Below, piece by piece: positions 23,574-35,398 of a DNA stretch of 64,000 nt (positions are counted from its first letter, which is position 1; each line of letters starts with the position of its first letter). The DNA comes from Cherax quadricarinatus. Lineage: Eukaryota; Arthropoda; Malacostraca; Decapoda; Parastacidae. The translations under genes and the position numbers were made by a program. The notes under the pieces were generated by a model. The model ran no database searches, was not told where the DNA came from, and worked only from the letters and a program-made list of their open reading frames with translations. Location of the stretch: contig NC_091325.1 in NCBI RefSeq assembly GCF_038502225.1, forward strand, positions 30,083,966 through 30,147,965. The letters run 5' to 3'.

Positions 23574-23605
23574 TCAGTCTTGAACAAAAGTTATCAACAC
23601 CATAA

Positions 23606-24189
23606 ATGACTAACTGTGGCAAGACCATCCAGACAGTCATAGATAGCCATACCCAACAAATAATATCTCTTAATACAAAGGTTGAAGAAGCAGTAAAAGA
23701 ATGGAAGAACAACTTAGATAACCAGTTCAGTGACTACTTTGCTCTCCAAGAAGATAAAACTGAACAAGATAAACTATCGGACGCAGTAATAGTTAACAGT
23801 CCACTTTTCCCAGTGATATGAACCAAACAAACAGTAAAGAAATTACTCTGCAGATCATAAAGGACCAAACAAGTGTTATTGTACCAGAGTCAGTAATAAA
23901 AGAAGCCAGGTTACTAGGATCCCATGGTAGAAAAAGTGTTATGCTTAGATTCCACTCACATGAAAGGAAAAAAGACTTAATTATTGCATCTATTAAAGTA
24001 AAGAAAGAGGTATACATAAAAGAGTGTCTTACCAAAAAACGTCAGAACCTCCTGTATAGAGTCAGAAAACTTAAGCGGGAGAATAATGACACAATACACC
24101 AATGCTTCACACGGGATGGGAAAATTCTTGTTAGGAAAACAAATGTAGGTCAACTGTACACAATCACGAACGAGAATGATCTATCATGA
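23606..24189 (+). pseudogene. CR1-like LINE ORF1 remnant (coiled coil + FP/L1-ORF1-like domain)
   Basis: Two open frames meet near 23818. The first (to 23821) has heptad-like coiled-coil sequence (IQTVIDSHTQQIISLNTKVE). The second (123 aa) has the pattern IKEARLLGS...KSVMLRFHS...KKDLIIASIKVK...IKECLTKKRQNLLYRVRKLK...GKILVRK. This pattern is known from LINE ORF1 proteins related to baculovirus FP and L1 ORF1p C-terminal domains. One frameshift separates the parts. Any N-terminal domain would lie in the gap. Confidence 0.65.
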
Positions 24190-24805
24190 TTTCTCAGGGA
24201 TACTAATCTTACAGAGAATAACTAAACAATGTCCAGCTTAAAAGCCTACGTAGTGTAGTGTACGTTTTGCTCCATTATTGTTCAAATTTCATTGTACAAT
24301 CTCTTAGTAATTAAATAATCAACTACCTCATTTTGTGATTTTACTAGTAAGCATAAGTCACCTTATGTAATTTTCTTATTTACTATTGTTTGCTTAAACA
24401 TATTTTTTTTTTAAATACTATCAATTGATATTACTTACTAAAATTAATAATTATCATTTTTACTATAATTTCAATTTACTCTCAACATTTTTGACATTTA
24501 ATAACCATTACTTGTCTAATTACCTTATCTGTTTTAATACCACATTTACTATCTTAGAGTACTCTTAATTACCTTGTACTGCCATATAACCTCTAGTATA
24601 ACTACCAGTCCAATATTGAATGAAATAAACATTACTTTTTCACTTTTTTTGTAATCATTATTACTTACTAAAATTTTATTAAACACCATATTTACTACCA
24701 GTCAATTTTACTTTTGTACATTAAACATTATTTTATACTTCCCATAACATTTTGTTGCCAAATTTTCAAGTTTGTATATTCAACTCCAACCTTTATATTA
24801 TCCTT

Positions 24806-24898
24806 TGTACCTGTGTACCTGTGTACCTGTGTACCTGTGTACCTGTGTACCTGTGTACCTGTGTACCTGCGTACCTGTGTACCTGTGTACCTGTCTAC
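24806..24898. repeat. TGTACCTG octamer microsatellite
   Basis: About 11 tandem copies of TGTACCTG with one substitution (TGCGTACC). Open frames here encode a Cys-Thr/Val-Pro repeat and are not genes. Confidence 0.92.
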
Positions 24899-25383
24899 CA
24901 TCTTACTATCATATTATAACCAAGACATTACCATTGTTATTTTTTACTATTATTCTTTTGGTACTTTAATTGTGAATTTTATTTTGTCAATTAAATCTAG
25001 TTTTACTCTTGATCTTGTCAATAACCTATACCAGACTCTAGTGCAATTGCAAGTACCATTTCAATTTGTATTTTTATATTATAAGTTTATATTGTAAGTC
25101 CTACTCTAAGATTGTTTTCATATCTTAGTGACTATATTGTGTGTGCAATTAGTGTATATTTCAATTATATTATTGTTCAAGGCCCTTAACTATCTTTTGC
25201 TAACTAGTACCAACTACCTCATGTATTTTTTTTCTACTTTTTTTTATTCTTTTGCTACCTTAACTTGTATATTTTATCTTGTCAATTTAAATCTAGTTAA
25301 ACTCTAATTCTTGTAAACAACTTATATAACACCTTAGTGCAATTACAATTGAGAGTCTTGTGCCTTTTTTATATTATTAGATT

Positions 25384-25547
25384 CCCCTCAAGGAAGGTTC
25401 CTTGATGTTGGTGAGGGGCTCTTGATTTAGGGAATTGGATCTGTGCTCCAGTTCCCCGAATTAAGCCTGAATGCCTTCCACATCCCCCCCAGGCGCTGTA
25501 TAATCCTCCGGGTTTAGCGCTTCCCCCTTGATTATAATAATAATAAT
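25384..25547 (+). mobile_element. SINE-like element with exact 13-bp target duplication
   Basis: About 164 bp, starting CCCCTCAAGGAAGGTTCC and ending GCGCTGTATAATCC...TTGATTATAATAATAA. It is flanked by ATATTATTAGATT at 25371-25383 and 25548-25560. I recognise the body as a dispersed decapod repeat. Its 3' end matches 1-250 of the window. No clear pol III boxes were identified, so the SINE label is provisional. Confidence 0.75.
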
Positions 25548-25997
25548 ATATTATTAGATTAAACTCAGTTGTACTATAGTCAATACCAAATTCATTATAT
25601 TAGACCATAGTGCAATTACTAGTGAGAGACTGGTGCTATTTTTAATTTGCATTTTTATATTATTAGATTAAATCTAGTTGTACTATAGCTCATTCTAGCT
25701 CAAAATATAGACTCCACAAAAGTCATTATATTAGACCTTAGTGCAATTACAAGTGAGAGTCTTGTTCTATTTTTAATTTGTATTTTTATATTACTAGTTT
25801 ATACCTAGTTGTACTTTAGTTCATTCCAGCACAACACATAGACAACATCAACTTCATTATGTGTAGTAGTGACTATACTCTATATGACCAAAATACTCTA
25901 GCTATATACTTGTCCAAGCTTCCCACCACTACAGATATCAGTACTAGAACTCAACACATAACTCAGGATATAAATAACCATAATTTAAACCTAGAAG

Positions 25998-28957
25998 ATG
26001 ATTGATCACGTTGACCCTGATCTAAACCTCCATAATCTGACACCCAATCAAAACCTATTGGAAAGTAACTGCCTTTATTACACAGCATCACAAGCCAGCA
26101 CTATCCTAAACAATGCTAAAAGTCTATCAGTACTTAACTACAACATCAGGTCCTTAAGCAAACACTATGATGACCTCCTGGCACTCCTTGAATCACTAAA
26201 GACACCCTTCTCCTGCATTATTCTTACTGAGACCTGGCTTAAGCAGGACACAATAGATATCTACCCTCTACCAGGATACACAGCAATTCACAACTGCAGG
26301 CCAAACCAAGTTGGGGGTGGTATTGCAATCTATTACTCTAACCAATTATCTTGTATTAGCACCACTTGCTTTAGTGATGAATATGGGGAATACATTTTTG
26401 CTAATTTTACTGTAAAAAGCCTTAAGACACCTATAACAATCGGTGCCATTTACCGGATACCTCACACAAACATCCCAAATTTCAGTGAGAAATTAAAGTC
26501 ACTAATAAAAAACAGACAAATGAATAAGCACCACCTTCTCTTAGCTGGAGACTTCAACATCAACCTTGGCTTACTAGATGATCAGCCTGTAACTGATTTC
26601 ATCAACAATATGAACAACACACTTCTCATACCAACAATAACTAAACCAACCAGGCTCACTGAGACAAGTGCAACCATAATAGACCACATATGGACCAATA
26701 TACTAGTCCCCCTTAAATCAGGGATAATCACAGATAGCACTACAGACCACTACCCTACCTTCCTCCTGACAAACATTAATAAACCACCACTTAAATACAA
26801 CAAAGTCTCATTTAGACTCCATGACGAGGCCTCAATAAGGAAGTTCACAGCTGACCTAGAGATTGTTGACTGGCCTACAGAATTCTCCGAGGCCAATGGT
26901 ATTGATGACTGGACAAACATTTTTCATAACAAATTACTTAGACTATACAACAAACATTGTCCTATAAAAACGAAACAGATCACAAACAAACGGCTTGGTT
27001 GCCAATGGCTAACCAGCACCATTCTGAAATCCATTGACAAGAAACACCAATATGAAAAGCAATATAGACAGGGCTTAATACACAAAGATATTCTTAAACA
27101 CTATTCATCAGTTCTCACCAAAGTAATAAAGAAAGCCAAACAACTATACTACTCCAGTAGATTCACAGACACTAGAGGAGATATAAAAAAGACCTGGAAA
27201 ACACTCGCTCAGATTCTAGGAATCCACAAACTGAAAAAAACAAGAATATTGTCCTAACTAAACCTAATGAAACACCACTACATCCCACTGACACAGCTAA
27301 CAAGATAAACGACTTCTTCTCAACCATAGGATCTAATCTCGCCAATAAAATCCCACATACTAATGCCCATGCCGGGGACTACCTAGATGGGAATTTCCCA
27401 AATTCCTTCTATCTTGCACCAACTGAGCCCTCAGAAGTCACCGAGATTATAAAGTCACTTAAAAACAACTCAGGGAATCTGTCTAATGTCCCACCATTAC
27501 TGCTCAAGCGAGCGGCCCATATCCTTTCACATGCTATTTCATTACTTTCTAACAAGTCACTAGAAACTAGCACCTTCCCGAAACTACTCAAGATGGCAAG
27601 GGTTACACCAATACATGAAGGTGGTGACCCTACAGACTTAAACAACTATAGGCCAATATCAAACTTACCATTGCTATCCAAAATCTTTGAGAAACTCGTG
27701 CACAGGAGACTTTATTCATTTATAACAGCACAAAACATACTCAACCCCTGCCAATTTGGATTTAGGAAAAATAAAAGCACTAATGATGCAATCATAAAAA
27801 TGCTAGATCTGCTTTACACAGCATTGGAAAATAAGGAATATCCACTAGGAATTTTTATTGACCTAAGAAAAGCTTTTGATACAGTAGACCACGACATCCT
27901 ACTCCACAAACTTGACCATTATGGTATAAGAGGCCATGCGCTTGCTTATTTCAAATCTTACCTTACTAATAGGTATCAGTATGTTACCATTAAAGACACA
28001 GCATCAACAACACGGCCACTTGATACTGGAGTTCCGCAGGGAAGTGTCCTTGGTCCCCTGCTCTTCCTCATATACATCAATGATCTTCCAAACATATCCC
28101 AACACCTGAAACCCATTCTCTTTGCTGACGACACGACTTATGTCATCTCTCACCCTAATCTTGCCACCCTCAACACCATTGTTAACGAGGAGCTGATCAA
28201 AATATCGACTTGGATGACAGCCAATAAACTTATGCTTAACACTGACAAAACCTACTATATTATGTTTGGTAGCAGAGCAGGAGTTGCGCAAATTAACATT
28301 AAGATCGACAACACTCTAATTACCAGACATAATGAGGGGAAATTCCTAGGCCTATACCTTGACAACAACCTGAATTTCAGCACCCATATCCAACACATAA
28401 CCAAAAAAGTATCCAAAACAGTTGGGATCCTCTCCAAGATACGATGCTACATGCCGCAAAATGCCATTCTCACACTATACCACTCACTTACTTATCCATA
28501 CCTCACCTATGCTATTTGTGCTTGGGGATCAACTACAGCAACACACCTAAAGCCAATAATAACCCAACAAAAAGCTGCAGTAAGAATAATCACTAAATCC
28601 CATCCCTGGCAACAACCCCCCCCCCCACCCTTCATAGATCTAAACTTACTCCCTGTTCAGTACATCCACACTTACTACTGTGCAATCTACATCTACAGGA
28701 CCTTAAACTCCAATATCAACCTTGACCTAAAACGCTTTCTTGATAGTTGTGACAGAACCCACAGGCATAACACCAGACACAAACATCTCTACGACATTCC
28801 CCATGTCCGATTAAACCTTTACAAAAATTCAATGTATGTCAAAGGCCCTAAAATCTGAAACACCCTACCTGAGAACTCTAGAACTGCAGACACATTCATC
28901 ACCTTCAAAACTACCATTAGAAAACATCTTATCTCCCTGATAAACCCCATCAACTAA
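25998..28957 (+). pseudogene. CR1-like LINE ORF2: APE endonuclease-reverse transcriptase, lightly damaged
   Basis: Starts at ATG 25998. The endonuclease part contains LNYNIRSL, ILTETWL, GAIYRIPH, LAGDFNINL, IDHIWTN and TDHYPTF. One frameshift lies in the seven-base A-run near 27233-27239. The next frame carries NYRPISNLPLLSKIFEKLV, QFGFRKNKST, FIDLRKAFDTVDHDILLHKL, GVPQGSVLGPLLFLIYINDL and the catalytic FADDT. A TGA at 28856-28858, where family members have Trp, truncates the last 32 codons; the natural stop is TAA 28955-28957. About 985 codons in all. Two lesions suggest a fairly young but inactive copy, or partly assembly error for the A-run. Confidence 0.88.
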
Positions 28958-29345
28958 CTACACGAATACCACCTGGTGGTTCACACTTACACTCACCCAT
29001 TTGACCATAAACAGAAATATTAATCTCAATCTTAAAATAATGAATCCTATGATACTCCAATACTGAAACTATGTACTGTGCCAAAACAAAAGCATTCACA
29101 TTGCTAAACTCACTAACTAGTATTTAGTCACTTAGCCATAATACCAACTTACCTCATAATTTGTAATATTTTAAAATAAAGAATTAAACTAAGTCTGCCC
29201 GAAATGCCTAGCTATGCTAGGCGTTCTAGTGGTACACTCTGTAATCATTATTTAACTATATGTAAACCACACAACAACCAAATTCTGTAAATTTAACATT
29301 GTAATCTTCATAGAGAATAAACTTTGAATTTGAATTTGAATTGAA

Positions 29346-29440
29346 CATAGATTGCACTTAAGTTCTTGATTAGTTTTTTTATTTTCTCGGCCAAACATGG
29401 AAGTTATTAAGGGCTTGTCACCTGTCACGGTCAACTTTTT
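29346..29440 (-). pseudogene. Short EHD-family fragment abutting the CR1-like LINE
   Basis: About 65 nt are nearly identical to 31268-31335 and encode MFGRENKK followed by a frame-shifted continuation, as in the helical region after the GTPase-like domain of EHD proteins. Similarity is lost after the MFGREN-coding part. It is too short to judge origin on its own. Confidence 0.5.
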
Positions 29441-30560
29441 TATTTTTCAACCGATTTCTTTTATTTTTGGTGTACTTTTAGAGGTGCACATGTAGAAGAA
29501 CGTGACAAAGTTTCAGTGTGATTGGCAAACAAACAACAGAGAAAAAAATATTAACATAATTTTGATATATGGCAGCATGACCTGACAAATTGGCACTACG
29601 AGTGGCACTTCCGAAAATCCCAACTGTTAGAATGCATCTAGCACGACTCTTTTAAATAGCCATTTCATCTAATATCTCTTATTATCATGGTAAAGTAAAA
29701 CACATTTGACAGAATTTTTGGCATTCACCAAAATATCTGCCTTTTACCCCCCACAAAATCAAAAATATTTGAGATATTCCAAAAAATCTAATTTTAAATA
29801 GTCAAACACACTTTGTTTTATGTTGTCCGTGAAAATCATTTCAATACAATCATTAATAATGGTGAAGTACAGCGAAATAAGTGAATAATTTATTTCCGAG
29901 ATATAGGCCTAGAACACCGGCCGGCCCGCCGTCTCAAAAATGTTTTTTTTTTTCGCGGAAATCGCGTTTGTTTCGGTGTATTTCTTAGTAAACTAATGTT
30001 CTAGTGCAGTTATCCTCTTCAAAACACCGTTTTCTATTACTTACAGACCAAACAATACAACATGGAGACGAGGAGTAACTCATTTATATCGAAATATTGC
30101 TGGTTGACTCGCTATATTAAGGCCTATTTTATTCAGTCTAGAGTATATAACATGTTTGTTTGTTATTTATACTGTTTATTATATCATATTAGATCAATTC
30201 TGATAAATAAATAAGCCGTATAGTTAATATATAAGCTGATATAAGCGTAATAATGAAGTGATTTCACCTGGCTCTCTATGGAGGGGGAGTACTGCCGAGT
30301 GTACCCAGGTGCTTCCTGATAGGCTAGAAGTCTATTGATAAGCTCCACCTACTCTTATATGATGCCAAATAATCAATTATTATATTAGAAAGAATAATGC
30401 AAAGAAAAAGCGATAAAAAACAAGGAAAAATTTCCAAAAAATATATGGGTTGAGAGCAGACGCGCTACCCACATAGCCGTCACCATGCCTGATGTAAATG
30501 ACTATAATTTCTTGTAGAAACGTCGTAGAACATTGATTCTTGTACCATGGTGTTGCCAAA
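29441..30560. other. No feature recognised
   Basis: AT-rich sequence with short A and T runs and one GC-rich patch (CCGGCCGGCCCGCC near 29919). I see no ORF with family motifs and no repeat shared with the rest of the window. A weak tRNA-like segment near 30440-30490 is listed among the rejected items. Confidence 0.5.
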
Positions 30561-30563
30561 GAG

Positions 30564-31400
30564 TTAAGCTAATTTGCTATATGAATAACTCAATTTCCAT
30601 AATTTTTCGATTTTTTTTTCTTGAGAGCGCTGAAAATTCCCAACGTCTTCCCCCGTAGACTTCAGCATCTCGTGTTTAACCGCTGAACCAGTTATCTTGC
30701 CATCAACAGGGTTGGGGTTGTCGAAGAGTTGATCATACTTATAACGATCTTTGGCCACTATCCAATCAGGGTCGCCTGCTCGTGCATCGGCACCTTCACC
30801 TCTCTTGAAACCACAGTGCTATCATTCATCACACCATCAAAGGCCTAGCCATGCTAGGCGTTCTAGTGGTACACTCTGTAATCATTATTTAACTATATGT
30901 AAACCACACAACAACCAAATTCTTTAAATTCAACATTGTAATCTTATAGAGAATAAACTTTGAATTTGAATTTGAATTTGAACTATCCAATCAGGGTCCC
31001 CTGCTCGTGCATCGGCACCTTCACCTCTCTTGAAACACCATCAAAGGCACCACCACGTATGACAGTACATTCCTTGTTGGAAGCAGACTCTTCTACAGGG
31101 ATCATGGCCATCAAACGAGCAATGTCTTCTGCCAGCATTCTGTCTTCGGCTTCCAATAGTTGTGGCTTCATGACATTAAATTTGGTGAAATCATGATGCT
31201 GCAGTTGTTCCTGCATTCTTTTAATTTCGGGGAAGTCTCCAGGAGAGATCTTGTGTTCTCGTTGAATCTTATCATAGATTGCACTTAAGTTCTTGATTAG
31301 TTCTTTTTATTTTCTCGGCAAAACATGTAAGGCATTTCTTTCTTCAGCTCTGAGATGATGTACATAATCACAGCATACTTTTTCTGAAGACGCTACTACT
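30564..31400 (-). pseudogene. EHD-family (EH-domain ATPase) gene fragment, decayed
   Basis: EHD/RME-1/Past1 proteins are membrane-remodelling ATPases of endocytic recycling. Minus-strand motifs in order: SELKKEMPYMF (about 31330-31370), IYDKIQREHKISPGDFPEIK (near 31220-31280), MQEQLQHHDFTKF, LAEDIARLMAMIPVEES and GGAFDG (30983-31216). After the insertion at 30845-30981 come AKDRYKYDQLF and PVDGKITGSAVKHEM of the EH domain (30564-30758). The order matches the C-terminal half of the family. Stops and frameshifts, a degraded EH domain and an internal insertion make it a pseudogene. Whether it derives from a processed copy or from exons of a gene is not clear. Confidence 0.75.
30845..30981 (+). 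mobile_element. CR1-like LINE 3' tail, 137 bp, inside the EHD fragment
   Basis: It corresponds to the last part of the 23574-29345 element (CTAGGCGTTCTAGTGGTACA to the GAATTT tail). It is flanked by long imperfect copies of target sequence (30757-30844 and 30982-31048). Confidence 0.85.
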
Positions 31401-31613
31401 GAGTGAGGAAGTAAATTGCTATTTGATTACTTTCATAGCAATTCTTGTTGCATCCAGCTAATAGCACCGAACAGTTATATTTAAGATGTATTTTGAACGA
31501 TTGTGCAACTGGATGAAGAGGAAGTTTGTCTTCATATATATCAGAGTCTTCATACTATAAACAAGAAATGCAAGAGTGGGCGGCGAAGGTTTACATTAAT
31601 TAATAAATAAGCA

Positions 31614-31738
31614 CAATACTGTGACTGGAACAATACTGTGACTGGAACAATACTGTGACTGGAACAATACTGTGACTGGAACAATACTGTGACTGGAACA
31701 ATACTGTGACTGGAACAATACTGTGACTGGAACAATAC
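31614..31738. repeat. 17-bp tandem repeat
   Basis: Seven full copies of CAATACTGTGACTGGAA and a partial one, essentially perfect. Units touch each other with no spacers, so it is a minisatellite, not a CRISPR. It lies 84 bp before the BEL/Pao array. Confidence 0.95.
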
Positions 31739-31821
31739 ACAAATAACCTGCACGAAGCTGGAACGACACGTCATTATAAATTTTAGTCTCTTATGTTCAG
31801 GTTATTTGTTAACCAGAATTA

Positions 31822-33018
31822 TGGAAAATTTTTTAGGAGTGATTACCTTTATGTACCTCAACATTACATGCTTACAAGTAAACTCATTGGGAGACAACCA
31901 TATTGTTTACCGTAGTCACCCCGTGTAGACATGTGAGAAAACTTAACCACCCCTGGTCACGGCAAGTGGTTCCTTCGACCTCACAATCTTATCCATATCT
32001 ATCCGAGACCAGTATGGATTGGATAGCACCCACAAGTACGGTGCTACTAATTAATTGTGGACTGTATAGATTATATTAGTTTAGCTGAATGAAGGGGGGG
32101 GGGGTAGGATACACATGGATACATCCATCAAGGAAAAACATTTGTACATAATCCCACCACTTACCAGATGTTCTCTGGTGGTCACTTGATGTAGCTGGAT
32201 CACTCATAACCTATCCAATTACAACATAACCTAACTGGCCAGCATGAGTCTGTTATAACTAGAAGTGTTACTTAACTGTGGGTGATTGACACTCCTTATT
32301 TCCTCCATTCACCATCTCATTTCGATGTCCTGCTACACCGACACGGTTCTCATTCCAGCAGGACGAGGTATCCGTCGGTTCGTCCCGGTTTAGAAGTCGT
32401 GATTCCATAAATCTTCATTATCCTCGTCACGGTACAACGAGGTCTAACGTGTTCACTCGGAGCAGGGCGATCTATTTCACATCCCGCATTCTCTTAACTC
32501 AATGTTATTATCACTGATTACATTACCATTCACAAGACGATTTAACGTCTCATAACTATTATACACATTAGATATCACTCCATTAAGATCTGAGACCGAT
32601 GAGTGATGATTAAACCAAGGGTAATTTTCCCCGGGACACAGTCCATGGTGACGCGCCAGTCACCCGGTCCTACCCTTATTCACTCATTTTACCACTTTAT
32701 TACGGTGGTCCCGTAAATCACGTTCCCTCACTCTCCACCAGGAACAGTTACGACACTTCCTATTATGAAATGAGGCCTATATTAATCCTTAGGCCGCCGT
32801 GAATGCCAATTTCGTGGTTCCATGCTTTCCCAGCCTCCTCACCACATTCAAAACACTCCCGCCCCCCATGGCCCCAGTCGACCTATACCCCCGCACATCC
32901 GCGCATGCGCAAAGGGAACTCTTGGTTCTACTCTGTTTTCAAATACATTTTTGACCCATATAGACACATTAAACACCTATTAGGCACTATAGTTTCGGAA
33001 AATTAAAAATTTTCCACA
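31822..33018 (-). repeat. BEL/Pao LTR 1 (3'-most LTR of the array)
   Basis: 1197 bp. Its terminal inverted bases are TGGAAAATTTT and AAAATTTTCCACA. It is slightly more diverged at its outer edge (TTTTTTAGGAGTGATTACC instead of TTTTCTAGGGTGCTTACC), as expected for an outer copy not homogenised with the others. Confidence 0.85.
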
Positions 33019-34063
33019 CTGCGGCCGGGCGGAGGTCGTTGCTAGACGACTTACATAATGTGGAGTACAATTTTCCCATCTTCACTGGCCACCTGGCTTG
33101 GGAACTCCAACATTGGTATTTACATAATCACCCATTAATTCTTTCCACCTGTTAACTCCTCAGGTAGGGCTCCATCCAAAGCACACTCAAGCCTCCATGC
33201 TTCTGGTATTAACAATTTCCCTCTTATTGTAAGGTGTGACACTAAGTCTATGCTCTCGGGATTAATTTATTGGGCATACTGGAATTATGAGACTTTAACA
33301 ATAACAAGTCTCTCTCAGTATCCCAAGTCAGCCCCAGCACATTACTGCATATAGGCACTTCAACTCCATGGCCATCCATATTTATTGATCCCTCAAAATG
33401 GACTAATTACTGTTCCATTCTCTCAGGGGCATAAGCCTATGCTCCCTGGATTAATTTATTGGGCATACTGGAATTATGAGACTTTAACAATAACAAGTCT
33501 CTCTCAGTATCCCAAGTCAGTCCCAGCACCTTACTGCATTATTTCATTAACCCCTTCACATATCCTCATTAGTTCCTCTTCAGTTGACGTCACACCCGGA
33601 AATTGTCCACATAAGATTATTTACCCAATTACTTCGCTCAGTGGACCACCTGTGCACTTAAGGTGTGCATTTATCGTCGCCTGAAGTAAGAACAATTTAT
33701 TATTTAACTGTTTATTAATTATATCATTATAAGCAGTCAACAATTTTGGTGTCTTGCTCAGTTCGCAGAGCTGGGCCCTTTAACTGTCCATACGCCATCC
33801 TATAATTAGTAGGTAATTCTGGACGGTCGAGCTTCCACGGAAGTCGCACCCAGTAATGTCCAGATTCACATTTAACATCCTTCAGGTATTGTTCCTGAGT
33901 AAAGGAATCATTTGGACTTTCCTCATTTATATTAATCCCTATGCTGTCCAGCTCCCACAAATTAGACTGGTTCAACATCATTCTCGATAGAAGAATACTT
34001 GTACTGGGTTGACCTTTTATGAGCAAGACACCGTGACGTATTCACTACTTCTAGTCATTATTA

Positions 34064-35181
34064 CTAGGCGGTAGTCTGCCATATATTACATGGCCCGTAC
34101 CAGTGTTGAGGAGAGTGACGCCGCATGCTTTTGGATTTATGCTCTTTATCCTGAATTTTTACATCCAACACCGGCAAGGCTACCTCAGCTAGGCCATCAT
34201 TATTGCCATTAGCTGCAACCTTTACATCAGTCACTGTAGTGTCAGGGTTATTAACATTATCATTATTGTCACCATTATTATAAGAATCACATACAACCCT
34301 GCACATAACTGTATGGTGCCTTCCCTTGTTGCATTGATAGCAACTGTTCAATTTGGTATGACAATCCTTTACATTATGATTGTCTAGACATCTGATAAAT
34401 CTGTCAAGTTCTTTCATTCTTTCCACTTTAATATCCCATGAATTACAGGCATTACAATTTTTAGTGAAATGAGTACCCTGGCAGAAGAGGCAGTCTCTCT
34501 TTTCCTTGCCTGACCTCTTATTAACTGGGTTACACTTACTGAGGTACTTATTCCTCTTACCTTGATGTGAGGAACCACTATTACTGATTCCTGACTTGAT
34601 ATGTGCCTATTTAACTCTTAACTATGATTATTACCACTGGGATTATTTTTCCCTTTTGAGACTTGACAGATACTTCAGAGTCATTATGTGTTATATCCTT
34701 AGAACTGTTTGGCTGACTGGTCTGCAATTGAACAATTAATTCCTGCCGACCTAGTCTGATTTCCTCCAGACCGTACTATGGAGGTTTTGGCAAACCCACC
34801 CTTTGCATTAATAGGTTGATCAACTGCCTGGCTTACACCCTTTAATTTATTCAAAGCCTTACTTTTACAAGACAGTTTTTCTTCCAATTCGTAATGTTGA
34901 TTAATTAAAACATTCATTTCCATTCCATCTGCACAATTCTCTAGCAGATCTCTTTCACAGTCTTTAAACCACAATTTGTACCAATCAAATCTACTCTCTA
35001 AAGCATCTAAATATAACTTTAATTCATTAGGGTTCACGGTTCTTTGATTCACTAAATCAAATGCCTTCGTCACATGGCTTTTAATAGCCTGTAATGATGC
35101 TTTCATTACTCTAAAATTCACGGACTTGTCAGCCACATTAACTCCATTAGATCCAGTCATGGTTAGAGAATTATTAATCAC
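34064..35181 (-). pseudogene. BEL/Pao gag remnant, unit 1
   Basis: The N-terminal 160 aa (34699-35181, ATG at 35179-35181) are helical and polar (LQAIKSHVTKAFDLVNQRTV, ALESRFDWYKLWFKDCE), like BEL/Pao gag N termini. After a frame break near 34600-34698 comes the Cys/His region. One knuckle is CX2CX3HX4C (CLFCQGTHFTKNC), the middle one lacks its first Cys (CLDNHNVKDC), and the third is CX2CX4HX4C (CYQCNKGRHHTVMC). This triple arrangement is typical of BEL/Pao gag. The frame ends shortly before a protease-like stretch in another frame whose expected catalytic Asp reads Asn. Not functional as it stands. Confidence 0.78.
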
Positions 35182-35398
35182 TGATTATACAACTTAAGTA
35201 GGCGCCTTATAAGAGTAATTCTTGCACTTTACTCTTGTATAAATCCTAGCCACACATGTGCTAGCAATTAATTGGGCTAATTGTCATCCATCACACGATC
35301 GATTAAACTTGTGCACCCTACACCCACTTCCTTCAATCAGTCACTTAATTATTAAGTAATTAATTCAATTAATTTTTTCACTGATTGCATCCGGTTCA

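Larger units (their letters stand above)
24190..25997 (+). other. Long AT-rich spacer between ORF1 and ORF2 of the CR1-like LINE
   Basis: No coding frame fits a known protein. The second half contains degenerate copies, near 25040, 25330, 25600 and 25735, of a block built on TAGTGCAATTACAAGTGAGA and TTTTTATATTATTAGATT. It also holds an octamer microsatellite and a SINE-like insertion. Confidence 0.6.
23574..29345 (+). mobile_element. CR1/L2-like LINE, near full length, 5' end lost in gap
   Basis: It has a coiled-coil/FP-like ORF1 (to 24189), an unusually long AT-rich inter-ORF region, ORF2 (25998-28957), and a 3' end made of tandem GAATTT units directly after AATAAACTTT. Short-tandem 3' tails are typical of CR1/L2-type elements rather than poly-A LINEs. 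Its RT motifs (FGFRKNKST, FIDLRKAFDTVDH, GVPQGSVLGP, FADDT) fit the CR1/L2/Daphne superclade; I cannot resolve the exact clade. Relatives are at 21347-22342 and 30845-30981. Confidence 0.85.

Noticed and set aside
24714..25097. ORF with Cys-Thr-Cys-Val-Pro-Val-Tyr repeats
   Set aside because: It arises from the TGTACCTG microsatellite.
30440..30490. tRNA-like segment on the minus strand (GGCTATGTGGGTAGCGCG, box-A-like)
   Set aside because: I could not fold a full cloverleaf or find a box B; at most a remnant of a tRNA-derived SINE.
31614..31738. CRISPR-like regular repeats
   Set aside because: The 17-bp units are contiguous without spacers, and the DNA is eukaryotic.
33385..33684. 99-codon plus-strand ORF present in every BEL/Pao unit
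   Set aside because: It is antisense to the element and repeated only because the internals are copies; it has no known motif.
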